64,000 bases of DNA from Porphyrobacter sp. (GCA_027533455.1 JAPZUC010000009.1:79075-143074), one strand, 5' to 3'. Shown: positions 53,376 through 62,836, counted from the stretch's first letter. Notes: generated by a model from the letters alone, not told the origin. Made by a program: numbers and translations.

Positions 53376-54932
53376 TCAAACGTAGAATTTGAAAGGCTGC
53401 TTTTCCTGGCCTTTGGCGGAACCCATTGTGAGGACGTCACCGACCATGCCCGCGAACCGAACCGTCACCGGCAAACCATCGTTGAAGTTGCAGCTGTTAT
53501 AATTGATCTTGGTGAGACCCATAATGTCCTCGAGAACCGTCCGTATCTCGGGCTTTGCATATTTGCTACGCATGACGGTGATGTGGAGCGGATTCGGCGT
53601 CTCGGGCCCAATGTAGGTGTCCAGTTGGGGCACATAGCCAGTCGTCCAGAGATAGGCAGTTTGCTGATCGAGCAGCAGCGCAGTGCCCCGCAGCACGGGG
53701 TAATCGCCATCGCGGAATAACTTGGTTTCGCCACCTGTGGTCCGTATACGGACACCAATGACATTGGTCCCCTTCGGCGCCGTAGCGCAGAAAGCATTCC
53801 ACTCCTCGTCATTGAAGTAGGTCTGACCGTGAATGAAGAGCTCACGGGGCGGCTCGTCATACAGGCCCCGGTATGTCTCGAGCACAAGACTGAGCAGTCG
53901 CTTCGCCGCTTCAGGCTTGAGGTGATAATCGTAGTCGCCCGTTTTCCAAGGGCCGTTCGCTCCGCGGAATACGACGCCATCGCCCTCGTTCAGGAACATC
54001 TGTGCCGCACAGCAAGCATGACCTTCAGGGTCATGCGGCAGGCTCTTGTAGACCATCCCGATATAGCAAACGCCCGGTCGAATAGTTGCCAGGCGCCACG
54101 GCGGCTTAGGCTGGGTCTTGTAGAAGAGGCCCGTGGCCAAGTTCCAGGCAACCGTCGCGGCGTCCTGTGTCTTGCGGAGCGGATAGCCCGCTTTGTTCTT
54201 AAATGCTTCGGGCGCGAGCGTGGTTTCTCTCACCAACTGCGTTGGTGCGATGTTTAGGAACTCAGCTTTGATTCGACGGTGAAAATCCGGGACGTCTGCG
54301 AAGATGTCCTCGTCCGTCTGGTCGATTACCCCAGCGGCGGCAAGAAGCGGCAGGACCTCCTTTGCCTTCTGGCGTCGCGCGAAATCACCCGGAGCCATGC
54401 TTACCCCGCTGCGCCTCGATTCTGGCCGACACCGATCGTATATGATGTCCGGCAGCACGAGCACCCAAACATCGACCGCTTGCTCTTCGTTCCGCATATG
54501 CTTGCGGACGCGATCAATGAAGAGCTTGGCAACCTTGTCGACGGCCTCGTGCAGGTTGAGGATGCTTGTCGCCTGCTCGATGTCCTTCAAGGGTATCGAG
54601 AGTGTGCTGATTTCGTCAGGCTCGAAGGTGATCCCGAAGGCCTCCTCAAGACCAGGGAAATTGGCAAGGTGGAGGCGATCCTGCTTCTCGCCCTTGCCTG
54701 GCGGCGGGACTATGACAACCTTCTGGATCCTGCGTGCCCATGCGCGGAAATGGCCGATTCCTTCTGTTGTACCGACAACACCGACCCGTATTTCGCGCGT
54801 CTTTTTCGACCGGGAATGAGGACCGTAGAGGAACAGGCCATCCTTGGGATGCGGGCTACGCTGACCGAAGGCAAACTCGAGGTCGGGTTCACGAATATGA
54901 TCGACGAGGAGCGATGTCTCTGGGAATTTCAT
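53376..54932 (-). CDS. Short prokaryotic Argonaute (MID-PIWI), SPARTA type
   Basis: A 518-residue guide-binding protein with only MID and PIWI lobes. It aligns along its whole length with the Argonaute of the Maribacter SPARTA system: [19 protein letters not shown] in the MID region, [47 protein letters not shown] and [18 protein letters not shown] catalytic aspartates are missing (IGMVYK and IHGQT stand where active enzymes carry D), so it should bind but not cut its target. It probably uses a small RNA guide against DNA, as SPARTA does. ATGA overlap with the upstream APAZ gene shows a two-gene operon; GAGGAGGAT is the ribosome-binding site. Confidence 0.93.
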   Translation of the reverse strand: MKFPETSLLVDHIREPDLEFAFGQRSPHPKDGLFLYGPHSRSKKTREIRVGVVGTTEGIGHFRAWARRIQKVVIVPPPGKGEKQDRLHLANFPGLEEAFGITFEPDEISTLSIPLKDIEQATSILNLHEAVDKVAKLFIDRVRKHMRNEEQAVDVWVLVLPDIIYDRCRPESRRSGVSMAPGDFARRQKAKEVLPLLAAAGVIDQTDEDIFADVPDFHRRIKAEFLNIAPTQLVRETTLAPEAFKNKAGYPLRKTQDAATVAWNLATGLFYKTQPKPPWRLATIRPGVCYIGMVYKSLPHDPEGHACCAAQMFLNEGDGVVFRGANGPWKTGDYDYHLKPEAAKRLLSLVLETYRGLYDEPPRELFIHGQTYFNDEEWNAFCATAPKGTNVIGVRIRTTGGETKLFRDGDYPVLRGTALLLDQQTAYLWTTGYVPQLDTYIGPETPNPLHITVMRSKYAKPEIRTVLEDIMGLTKINYNSCNFNDGLPVTVRFAGMVGDVLTMGSAKGQEKQPFKFYV

Positions 54933-56845
54933 ATCGGATCCTCCTCGTCAGCGTCGGGACGACCCAAAGTGCTCAAATCGGTTTCTTCGTCGTCTCCGTC
55001 CTGCGTGTCTGGCAGGTCCGTGCTTACCGGCGATGAGAAAAGGATAGGAGTAGCCTCCAGAACCACCTCATCTGACGATGATAGGCGAAGGCGGATGTAG
55101 GCAGATTCTCCCGACAGTAACTCGAGAAAGGCGAGCATCCGCCCATGCCATTGCTTGTTTCGCCATCCCTTGCAAATTGTCCGCCGCAGGCGATGCATCT
55201 TCCGCTTGTCATCAATCGGCAGCCCTTCAGCGGTCCCATTGTCACCGGCGAACAAAACGCGTGACTTCAGCCTGAAGTGCCAAAACGGCCAGAAGGATGG
55301 GAGCGCTGTGACCCCGAATTGCCAGATGTGCCCCTTCGCACGGTTGCGAAGCATGGAGGATCTGCGGTCGCCTTGTTTGCCCCATGGAATGCGTTGACCG
55401 ATAGCGGCAATTGCGGACGACGCGTGAAATCCTGTTCCACCCGAAAACTGATATTCGATGAGGCCTTTATCCCTGCAGAAGGCGAACCAGGCCTGCTTCA
55501 TCATGACGTTGATAAGGTTTTGAGCCGGCTGCCTTTCGAGGCCGAGCTTTCGGTCCCCTTCCTGAACGAACCGATCCAACGGAATACTGCGCTTCAGCTT
55601 GAAACGCCCTACCGATGCAAAGGCATCAGCAATTGCCTCTTCCCGCTCGAAAGTCAGGATACCCCGGCCTTGAATAGCAATCGGAAAAGGATGGTTTGCT
55701 GCAAATCGACGCACACGATCAAGGTCCACGACGCCAGAAGGCTCATAGAAATGGATGGCATCGGGAGCCTCGACGATCCGCAGCCAGTTTGATGTAAGCC
55801 GCTCAGGCTCATTCTTGAGCGTAATCGCACCCCTGCGGCGAAAAATCTCCCAGTTGGGATCTATGACAGGTGCATTCGCCTGTCTGGGGGCGCGCTGCCT
55901 CTTGAGCGTATCGAGAAGGGTGTTCAGGCCCTCCCCCCAGCCTCTCACAAAATCGACGGCGATCGCATCGCCAAGCCCTTTGATCTTGCGGCCCTGCTCC
56001 AGCTTTAGCTGGATTATAAAGCGATCATCGCCAAGCTCCTTAGCAACGTCGAGCGCGATATCGATGTCGTCCTGCATCGCTTGGTCATCAGCTGTTGCAT
56101 TACGGCATACCAGAAGGACCTTGGCGGCTCGACTTTCAATCGCGCGGCTGACCTCACGCCGCCAGCGATCGCCGGGTTGCAGGGTCAAGATATCGGCAAA
56201 GACCTGATATCCTTCAGCCTCAAGCTTTGGGGCAAGCCACAATGCAAACTCGTCGTCAGTTGGCGAAGCCTTCAGAATGAAAAGAACGTCTCGGGCCGGT
56301 GGCTCATCATTGGTTTCGGGGCTACCCGGCAGAAGCCGCGCCAGAGGTTTTGGTACCGTTGCGGGCTTTGGAAAGCCATCGGAGACGGCCTGGGTAATCA
56401 TGGACTGCAGGACGGCGCCGCTCTGCAACCAAAGCCCCTCGTGGGCGGTGACAAGGGACGGAAACTTTCGCAGCAAAGCGTTGAGATCGTCCTGTCCGAA
56501 GATATCACCGGTCCCGAGCAGCCAGGGGCCGATAACAGCTGCCAAATCGGTCTTATTCTTTGGCGTTAAAGTCGATGATGTCGCAAGGATGTATCGGCTT
56601 GGTTTCAGCTGATCGATCTTCGCGCGTTCCGCCTTCATCTTCGATAGCAGCTTGGCCGCCCCGGAACGCTCAAAATGCTTTGCCTGAAGGATAATCGAAC
56701 CATCCGCGGTCGCATGACGTCCATCCATTCCCTCGTCAGGCCCTTCGGCAAAGGCCTCAAACCGAATTTCCAATTCCGCGCCGACCAGATCTCGACAAAG
56801 ATCCTCGAATTCAGAATGGGAAAGGTTGGCAAAGTCATACTTCAT
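54929..56845 (-). CDS. Mrr-nuclease / TIR / APAZ effector of the short Argonaute
   Basis: A 638-residue three-domain protein. Residues 1-150 are an Mrr-like nuclease: [10 protein letters not shown], then [10 protein letters not shown] (D41) and ILQAKHF (Q54, K56), so the D...QxK active site looks complete. Residues 186-315 are a TIR domain aligning with Maribacter TIR-APAZ ([37 protein letters not shown]), but the position of its catalytic E77 is D260, and the ISH motif is ILK. Residues about 325-605 are the APAZ domain with [16 protein letters not shown] and MLAFLELLS, which docks on the Argonaute. The C-terminus is a Glu/Asp-rich tail. APAZ normally keeps the effector silent until target binding. 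GC is lower than in the transfer genes. Confidence 0.9.
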   Translation of the reverse strand: MKYDFANLSHSEFEDLCRDLVGAELEIRFEAFAEGPDEGMDGRHATADGSIILQAKHFERSGAAKLLSKMKAERAKIDQLKPSRYILATSSTLTPKNKTDLAAVIGPWLLGTGDIFGQDDLNALLRKFPSLVTAHEGLWLQSGAVLQSMITQAVSDGFPKPATVPKPLARLLPGSPETNDEPPARDVLFILKASPTDDEFALWLAPKLEAEGYQVFADILTLQPGDRWRREVSRAIESRAAKVLLVCRNATADDQAMQDDIDIALDVAKELGDDRFIIQLKLEQGRKIKGLGDAIAVDFVRGWGEGLNTLLDTLKRQRAPRQANAPVIDPNWEIFRRRGAITLKNEPERLTSNWLRIVEAPDAIHFYEPSGVVDLDRVRRFAANHPFPIAIQGRGILTFEREEAIADAFASVGRFKLKRSIPLDRFVQEGDRKLGLERQPAQNLINVMMKQAWFAFCRDKGLIEYQFSGGTGFHASSAIAAIGQRIPWGKQGDRRSSMLRNRAKGHIWQFGVTALPSFWPFWHFRLKSRVLFAGDNGTAEGLPIDDKRKMHRLRRTICKGWRNKQWHGRMLAFLELLSGESAYIRLRLSSSDEVVLEATPILFSSPVSTDLPDTQDGDDEETDLSTLGRPDADEEDPI

Positions 56846-57096
56846 GAGGACTGTTTGTGGACCGCACGCGGGCGGGTCAAGAACGCCTTGCCCAATTTGT
56901 AGAGTTACCCGTGGTTTAGAAGCAGGCGGGGTCGCGCAGCCTGCGAGCGTGACCCCTCAACACCGGTTGTACCGACCGCCGCCTTCGCATCTCAGGCAAA
57001 AACACATGCCCCATGTGACCACAGTTGAGATTGCGCTGACACATGCGCCTTGTCATGTTAGGAAAACCGCGATTCCTTTAACACGTTGCGAGTGTC
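56846..57096. promoter_or_regulatory. Divergent promoter region of Argonaute operon and fic gene
   Basis: A 251-bp gap. GGGGTCGCGC (56928-56937) and GCGTGACCCC (56947-56956) form a hairpin or operator with one mismatch. TGTCATGTTAG is repeated exactly at 57051-57061 and 57093-57103, the second copy covering the fic start codon. TGACA-N9-TGTCA surrounds the first copy (57037-57055). The arrangement suggests autoregulation of fic, or a shared regulator for both directions. No promoter boxes are assigned. Confidence 0.4.
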
Positions 57097-58206
57097 ATGT
57101 TAGCGCCGACCTACATCATCCTACCACTTCCTCCGGGTGTAGACCTTGAGACCGTGCCCATCCTAAAGGCACTCAATGCCGCCAGTCGGGCTCTTGCTGA
57201 CCTGAAAGGGCAGGCGCGCACAATCCCCAATCAGGGGATCCTCATCGACACGCTTGCCCTTCAGGAAGCGAAGGCATCGTCCGAAGTCGAAAACATCGTC
57301 ACGACCCAGGACGAGCTTTTTCAGGCTGACCTCTTTCCGGATGATCCGCAATCACCTGCCTCCAAGGAGGTGGCGCTCTACCGCGACGCCCTCCGGCTCG
57401 GCTATGCCCGGATTCAGGAGACGGGGGGCCTGATCCCTAATTCCGTTCTCATCGACATGTTCAGGCTCCTGAAGGGGCGCGACGACGGGTTTCGGGTAAC
57501 GCCCGGCACTGCGTTGAAGCATGACCGGACCGGGGCAATCGTTTATGTTCCGCCGCAAGATGTACGGGACATCGTCGCGCAAATGACTGCGCTCGAGCGG
57601 TTTGTGAATGATGATACCGTGAGCGACCTCGATCCCCTAATCAAGATGGCGCTGATCCATCATCAGTTCGAAAGCATACACCCCTTTCCCGATGGGAACG
57701 GGCGCATTGGCCGCATCCTGAACGTCCTATACCTGACGCGCACTGGTCTGCTCGACATCCCTGTCCTCTACCTTTCCCGTCACGTCACCCGGCACAAAGC
57801 CGACTATTACCGCCTGCTTCAGGCTGTGCGTGACAGCGGCGGGGCGCAGGAGGCATGGGAGGCTTGGGTGATCTATATGCTCGAGGGCGTCGCCGAGACG
57901 GCGGCCACCACGCTCCGCATCGTGGAAGGGATCCGCGACCAGATGGCCAGGGCCAAACACAGGATGCGAACCGAGCTACCGCGGCTTTACAGTCAGGAGC
58001 TGCTCAACAACCTCTTCCGGCACCCCTACACACGCATCGAATACGTCCAGCGGGACCTCGGATTGAAGGCCAGGCAGACCGCCGCAAAGTACCTTGACGC
58101 GCTGGCGGAGCACGGATTCGTGGTGAAGCAGCGCGCTGGCAAGCACAACTACTATATAAATGCGGATTTGGTCCGGCTATTTCTCGAGGTGTCGGAAGGC
58201 GGGTAA
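57097..58206 (+). CDS. Fic-family AMP-transferase with N-terminal inhibitory helix
   Basis: A 369-residue protein that transfers AMP (or another nucleotide part) to target proteins. The catalytic Fic motif HPFPDGNGR is complete at residues 195-203. An inhibitory-helix motif S61-x3-E65-N66 (SSEVEN) lies upstream, making this a class II self-inhibited Fic. A C-terminal winged helix (about 300-365; LGLKARQTAAKYLDALAEHGF) suggests DNA binding and autoregulation. It lies between defence genes and is divergent from the Argonaute operon. A housekeeping regulator is the alternative to a defence role. Confidence 0.88.
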   Translation: MLAPTYIILPLPPGVDLETVPILKALNAASRALADLKGQARTIPNQGILIDTLALQEAKASSEVENIVTTQDELFQADLFPDDPQSPASKEVALYRDALRLGYARIQETGGLIPNSVLIDMFRLLKGRDDGFRVTPGTALKHDRTGAIVYVPPQDVRDIVAQMTALERFVNDDTVSDLDPLIKMALIHHQFESIHPFPDGNGRIGRILNVLYLTRTGLLDIPVLYLSRHVTRHKADYYRLLQAVRDSGGAQEAWEAWVIYMLEGVAETAATTLRIVEGIRDQMARAKHRMRTELPRLYSQELLNNLFRHPYTRIEYVQRDLGLKARQTAAKYLDALAEHGFVVKQRAGKHNYYINADLVRLFLEVSEGG

Positions 58207-58430
58207 CTGGTCAAGGGCATGAACCAGTCCGCTGCCGCCCCAGTTGAAGAAGTCCAACACTGACCTGCGAACGTCCCGATCGAACAATATCAGTCTTTCC
58301 GATTGGGTGAGCGTGTGAGACAGCAGCAGCCAACAACGCAGCCGTCTTGCGACCCTACGCGATCATCAAGATCAGGCCTCTATTTATCCAGCACTCCAGA
58401 GCTGAACCCTCAGGCATAAGCGGGAGCGGT

Positions 58431-59636
58431 TCATATCGGGCATTCCTCATGCGTGACCGCGTGCAGCTTTAGAAGCTGCTTGGACGGCTTGCCCACGAAA
58501 TCAGCCTCGGCGCATTGGTCATTCTCGGCGAAAAGGACGCAAGCCGTCCCCGCTCCGGGCCGCGAGCTTCGATAGAGCAGTCCATCGAGCGGCTTCCCCT
58601 CGGCGTCGCGGAAAACGCGCCGGAAAAATTCGGTGACGATCTGGGTCGGCACATATTCGATATGCTCCCGCCCATCGCGCGCGATGCGCTTGACGAGATC
58701 GGCGGCAAAGGCATGGAGGAAGCGCATCGGGTGGATGAACTTCCGCGTCTCGTCAGCGAACACGCTCGGGATGTCGGGCAGCTCGGCCAGATCGAGGAGC
58801 CGCAGCGGGCGTAGCGCGCGGAACGCACCGATCGACATGATCTGGCCAGCATGGTGGGCGACATCGAACGTCTCCACCTTGGCCGTGTCGATATCAAATG
58901 CCCCATAGAACATTGGGATGCCGGCGGGGCTCATGCGATTAGCCTGCGTCGCGAATTCGAGAGGGGGTGGGCCGATTTCGGCTGCGGTCTCGAACGGCGT
59001 CAGGCCGATGCGGATGCGGTAGAGGTTTACGTCCTCACCGATCGTCTTGATGAAGTCGAAGGGCGCGAGATCCTTGGAGATTATCGATGCGATGACATTC
59101 AGCATCTGCGATGGCGGGATGTCGTCGTCATATTTGTCGCCCTCGTTCTTCAGGAACAGAAAGCGCGATTGGTGCATCGTCACATGCTTGAACCAAGTCC
59201 AACCGGACGTCAGGCGCTCGCCGTCGTCGCCCCGATAGAAGTCGCGCTCGACCCACGCCTCCGTATCCACCGCGTCGATCACCGCCTGCACGACATTGTC
59301 GTTGTCGCTGATATCGTAGTTGTAGAACACATCGGCGGTGTCGGAGAGAGGTGCCTGGTAGCCCCCTTCACGCCCGTCATACATAATGCCCTCATTATCG
59401 GGATCGTTCCAGTCGAAGCCGATCCCGCCGAGCACGATTCCAACGAAGTCGTCGAAGCTAGCTGCAATCGCGTCATCGGATTCGTCGCCACAAAACGTGC
59501 AGGCCGTTGAGCTGAGATGGTCGGCGACCCACGCCTTGAGCGCCGGGTCAGTAACGCAATTGGCGCAGATATCCCCGTCGGCTTCGCTATAGCCGCGTTC
59601 CTGCTGCTCGATCATCCATTCGCTGACGCGGCCCAT
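58431..59636 (-). CDS. RES-domain protein with zinc-finger/HEPN-RES N-terminus
   Basis: A 401-residue protein. The N-terminus has CANC (24-27) and CTFC (46-49), a likely zinc site, within a region resembling HEPN/RES N-terminal domains. The RES domain follows from about residue 203 (LYRIRIG, PPPLEFATQANRMSPAGIP, MFYGAFD with E255), keeping the Arg, Tyr and Glu used by RES toxins to degrade NAD. RES toxins are usually paired with an Xre antitoxin, but none is adjacent, so it may be self-controlled through its N-terminus. 224 bp separate it from the convergent fic gene and hold nothing recognisable. Confidence 0.8.
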   Translation of the reverse strand: MGRVSEWMIEQQERGYSEADGDICANCVTDPALKAWVADHLSSTACTFCGDESDDAIAASFDDFVGIVLGGIGFDWNDPDNEGIMYDGREGGYQAPLSDTADVFYNYDISDNDNVVQAVIDAVDTEAWVERDFYRGDDGERLTSGWTWFKHVTMHQSRFLFLKNEGDKYDDDIPPSQMLNVIASIISKDLAPFDFIKTIGEDVNLYRIRIGLTPFETAAEIGPPPLEFATQANRMSPAGIPMFYGAFDIDTAKVETFDVAHHAGQIMSIGAFRALRPLRLLDLAELPDIPSVFADETRKFIHPMRFLHAFAADLVKRIARDGREHIEYVPTQIVTEFFRRVFRDAEGKPLDGLLYRSSRPGAGTACVLFAENDQCAEADFVGKPSKQLLKLHAVTHEECPI

Positions 59637-59862
59637 CGACTTCTAATCCAATTAACCCGTGCCCTGAAGATTGTGGCTAAATACAAAAATGATCGCGGCC
59701 GTCCATCGAACGCTTTGGGTACCGTCAAGCTATTGCCCACCAATGGCAGCCATGCCTGGTTCTCATTCCGTAATCTTTGGCATCTTCAGTCTGACCGGTT
59801 ATGCGGGTGTAAGTTCCGCCCCCCCACTGGAACCAAGGCCTGAAAACCAATAGATTCTGGTC

Positions 59863-60297
59863 ATGGCTACCGACACCGACATTCGCCTGAGAAGCCGACT
59901 CGACTCCAATCAGCGCGACCGCGAGCAGATGTGTCGCGCAGTTCTCGCGCTCGATGCTCGCTACACAGAGGTAAGGCCGCGCCATCCACTTGGCGGACCT
60001 GACGGCGGCCGTGACATAGAGGCTCTCTTCAGTGGCACTCTCAGAACATTCGGAGCAGTCGGCTTCGCGAACAGTGCCAATGATCCCGATGATCAGAAGA
60101 AGCAGACCCGGCGCAAGTTCAGAGACGATCTTACGTCGGCGATCGCTGCCGAACCGGCGCCAAAAGCCTCCGCTTCTGGGACGCCGGACCAAGATTTTTT
60201 CGCCGACGGGCGCGCAGACGATGGCGCTTTGGACCGCTCGCACCCCGCCTCTCCTACGCCTGCCAAATCACTTGCGTTCCTTCTATGTTCTCAATAG
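59863..60297 (+). pseudogene. Truncated Mrr-like nuclease-domain gene
   Basis: The first about 98 residues (LDSNQRDREQMCRAVLALD, GGPDGGRDIEALF, QKKQTRRKFRDDL) match the N-terminal nuclease domain of large defence proteins. After AAEPAPK, near base 60,165, the sequence loses resemblance and runs through low-complexity residues to a stop. I read it as a gene cut off where the cargo region joins the element backbone. It is probably not functional. The 226-bp gap upstream, shared with the divergent RES gene, contains no other gene. Confidence 0.6.
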
Positions 60298-60302
60298 GAG
60301 GC

Positions 60303-60333
60303 CTTCCTAGAACCTAGGATGGCGCTTCCTAGA
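60303..60333. promoter_or_regulatory. CTAG-core repeats upstream of the S24 repressor
   Basis: CTTCCTAGA occurs at 60303-60311 and 60325-60333, 22 bp apart, that is about two helical turns, with the palindrome CCTAGG (60313-60318) between them. Three CTAG cores within 26 bp just before the repressor start are good candidates for its own operator. GAGGAG precedes the ATG. Confidence 0.5.
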
Positions 60334-60355
60334 GAGACCCACGAGGAGCGGCAGC

Positions 60356-61000
60356 ATGGACGATGCACGACGAGCGCTGGACGAGTTGATCCAGAAGCGC
60401 GGCTGCAACTATTCCGAGATCTCGCGCCTGCTTGGGCGCAATGCGGCCTACATCCAGCAATACATCCGGCGTGGGAGCCCGAAACAGCTCGATGACCAAG
60501 ATCGCTCGGTCCTCGCCCGCTTTTTCGGGGTGGATGAAAAGGTGCTCGGCGGCCCGGCACGCCGCGCAGGTCCTGACGCCGACCTCGTGCACATTCCCAT
60601 CCTTGATGTGGAAGCATCAGCAGGATATGGTGCGCTCGCCGGGTCGGAAGGCAACTCAGCGCAATTCGGGTTCGACGAGAAATGGCTGCGTCGTCTGACG
60701 GCCAGCAAGGCGTCCAACCTGTCGATCATCGGGGTCCTCGGGGACTCGATGGAGCCGACCTTGCACGATGGCGATGAAGTGATGGTCGATCTTGGTGACG
60801 GTCAGGCGCGGCTGCGCGATGGCATCTACGTGCTGCGCATGGACGACATGCTGAGCGTCAAACGGATCGCGATCGAACCGCAGGGCAAGCGGGTATCGGT
60901 CCTCAGCGACAACCCGACATATCCGAGCTGGCGCGGTCTCGAAAAACGCATGCTCAACATCGTTGGCCGGGTGCTCTGGTTCGGCCGGACGCTGCGCTGA
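60356..61000 (+). CDS. S24-family LexA/CI-like repressor
   Basis: A 214-residue repressor. The N-terminal HTH (CNYSEISRLLGRNAAYIQQYI) is followed by a self-cleaving peptidase domain: cleavage-site Ala-Gly at residues 89-90 (EASAGYG), nucleophile S131 in GDSMEPT, and base K169 in LSVKRI. Such proteins couple SOS-induced RecA activity to induction of mobile elements, so this may switch on transfer or excision. It is adjacent to a thermonuclease-like gene, a pairing I regard as element backbone. Confidence 0.88.
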   Translation: MDDARRALDELIQKRGCNYSEISRLLGRNAAYIQQYIRRGSPKQLDDQDRSVLARFFGVDEKVLGGPARRAGPDADLVHIPILDVEASAGYGALAGSEGNSAQFGFDEKWLRRLTASKASNLSIIGVLGDSMEPTLHDGDEVMVDLGDGQARLRDGIYVLRMDDMLSVKRIAIEPQGKRVSVLSDNPTYPSWRGLEKRMLNIVGRVLWFGRTLR

Positions 61001-61012
61001 AGATGTATCAAC

Positions 61013-61438
61013 GTGCTTAGCCTGATGGCCGCATCCGTGATTGCCGCAGGGCAAACCTTCACCTGCACGCCGACCCGTGTGTGGGACGGCGATGGGCCTG
61101 TCTGGTGCGCGGAAGGTCCTCGCCTGCGCATTGCCGGCATTGCTGCCCGCGAGATGGACGGCACCTGCCGAGCCAAGCATCCATGTCCGCGCAGTTCCGG
61201 GATTCAGGCACGCGATGCGCTCGTGCAGATCCTGGGTGGTGCGCGCGGCACCTCATCGACCGGACATGTTCTGGTCCGGGGGCCCAAATTGACCTGTCGC
61301 TCTGAAGGTCGGGCCGAAGGCAATCGCACGGCGGCCTGGTGCCGCCTGCCAAGCGGCGCGGACCTGTCCTGCGCGATGATCCGCACCCGCACGGTGCTGC
61401 GCTGGGACCGCTACTGGAAGGGTCCGGCCTGCCGCTAA
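61013..61438 (+). CDS. Thermonuclease (SNase-like) family protein
   Basis: A 141-residue small protein with a short signal-like N-terminus (LMAASVIAAG) and SNase-like features: VWDGDGPVWC, PRLRIAGIAAREMDG and a cysteine-rich remainder with AWCRLPSGADLSC. Several residues of the true nuclease active site look absent, so activity is uncertain. The start is GTG at 61013 or ATG at 61025. It follows the S24 repressor by 12 bp and is probably co-transcribed. Confidence 0.7.
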   Translation: MLSLMAASVIAAGQTFTCTPTRVWDGDGPVWCAEGPRLRIAGIAAREMDGTCRAKHPCPRSSGIQARDALVQILGGARGTSSTGHVLVRGPKLTCRSEGRAEGNRTAAWCRLPSGADLSCAMIRTRTVLRWDRYWKGPACR

Positions 61439-61465
61439 CGGCAGGCGTGAAAGGGCAAGTACACG

Positions 61466-62771
61466 CTACAGCCCCATGTCGAACTTCTTGGAGATCGAGC
61501 GGTCGAGCTCGGGCGCCTTGAGTTGCGCCTCGGCAGCCCTCCCCCTCTCCATGCCAGTGGCAGCCGCATTCCGCAGAAGGTCGACCGTCTCGAGCGCCGA
61601 GCGCTTCATGCCGGGATTGTTCTCTACCGCAGCCTCGAGCTTGCCAGCATTGTCGACAAACAAGGTCAGACGGTCCCGCAACCGCGTGATGGTCACAAGG
61701 AAGGTCTGCTGGTTGGCAAGGTTCTTCTCGCGGCTATCCATTACCGCGATACCGCGATCCGAGGTCAGGCCCTGCGCCATGTGCGCGTTGAGCGCATAGG
61801 CGAGGTCGAGCCGCTTCAGCATCGGATCGGTGGGAGCAAGGCGGTGCAGCACGCCAACCGATGTCGCAAGCGACACGCCTTTGGCGTCGACCGAAATGAT
61901 CCTCGCCTGGTCAGCATTGAGCAGGCCGCGCCTGTGATCGGTCGCCGTCCAGCGGATGCGGTCGCCATCATGGATCTCGATCTCGCGGCGTTCATAGAGC
62001 TTCACCGGATCCTTCTCACCCTGAGGTCGAAGCTGGCCAGGACGAAACTCGAATTGCCGCCCGCGCTCGTTCTGCAGGGTCACTCGCTCGCGGGAGAGAT
62101 CGGTTGCCACCACTGCATAGCTTCCCTTCTGGAGGCCCTGCCCCCTCTGCCGGCGATCAACCTCGAGCACCGTTCCGGGGGCATAGCTCCTCGCATAGCG
62201 CAGCTCCTCGCGCGTCAGATTGATCCGCGAGAGCACCTCAAGTTTCATCGCACCGGGACCCAGTTCGCCATTGGCCTTGAGCCCCGTCTGGACCGCTTCG
62301 TTGACCTCGCCGCGCAAGGCCCGGCCCGATGCATAGATTGCGGTCACCTCTCGTTCTTTGGGTGCGAGCGAAAGCCATGCGGCTGCTGCGTCAACGGCGG
62401 CATTCTCGCCCGCGGCGACGACGTTGCCTCCCAGATGGGCGAGCGCCTCGCTGATCCGGCCACCCTGAGCCGCACGCTGGGCGCTGCGCAGCGCCTCGTC
62501 GCGCGCGCGCAGATTGGTGTCCATCTGCGCGGCTTCGATGCCAGCCTGCTGCATGACATCGAAGGGCTTACCCGCATCGACCGCCCCCAATTGCTTGGTG
62601 TCGCCGATACTGGCGAAGCGATCGAGCCTGAGCAGATTGGCGAGACGCACCAGCTTTTCCATATCGGCATTGCCGACCATTGATGCCTCATCGAGCACCA
62701 CAACGGTCCCGCTCATTGCCGTGCGCGCGGCTTCGAGGCGCGCGCTGCCCTCTCCCTTGAGAAGGTCCTGA
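61466..62771 (-). pseudogene. traI: C-terminal part of a MobF/TraI relaxase-helicase, cut by an insertion sequence
   Basis: About 430 residues of the helicase portion of a conjugative relaxase. VVLDEASMVGNADM (motif II), GDTKQLGAVDAG (motif III), later LAYALNAHMAQGLT and TRLRDRLTLFVDNAGKL are typical of TraA/TraI RecD-like helicases. The N-terminal relaxase domain and Walker A lie beyond the insertion sequence at 62772 and outside the window. The reading frame continues into the insertion sequence, so a chimeric short product could still be made. Its existence shows that the transfer module continues on this side. Confidence 0.85.
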
Positions 62772-62802
62772 TGGACTTGTACCGGTTTTGCGCCGGTCAC
62801 CT
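62772..62802. repeat. Left terminal inverted repeat of the IS3-family element
   Basis: Begins TGGACTTGTACCGG and matches the right repeat over 31 bases with one C/T difference, at the base after GGTTTTG. Confidence 0.92.
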
Positions 62803-62836
62803 GAGTGTTTAAAGCTCACAACAGGAGACCGGAGAG

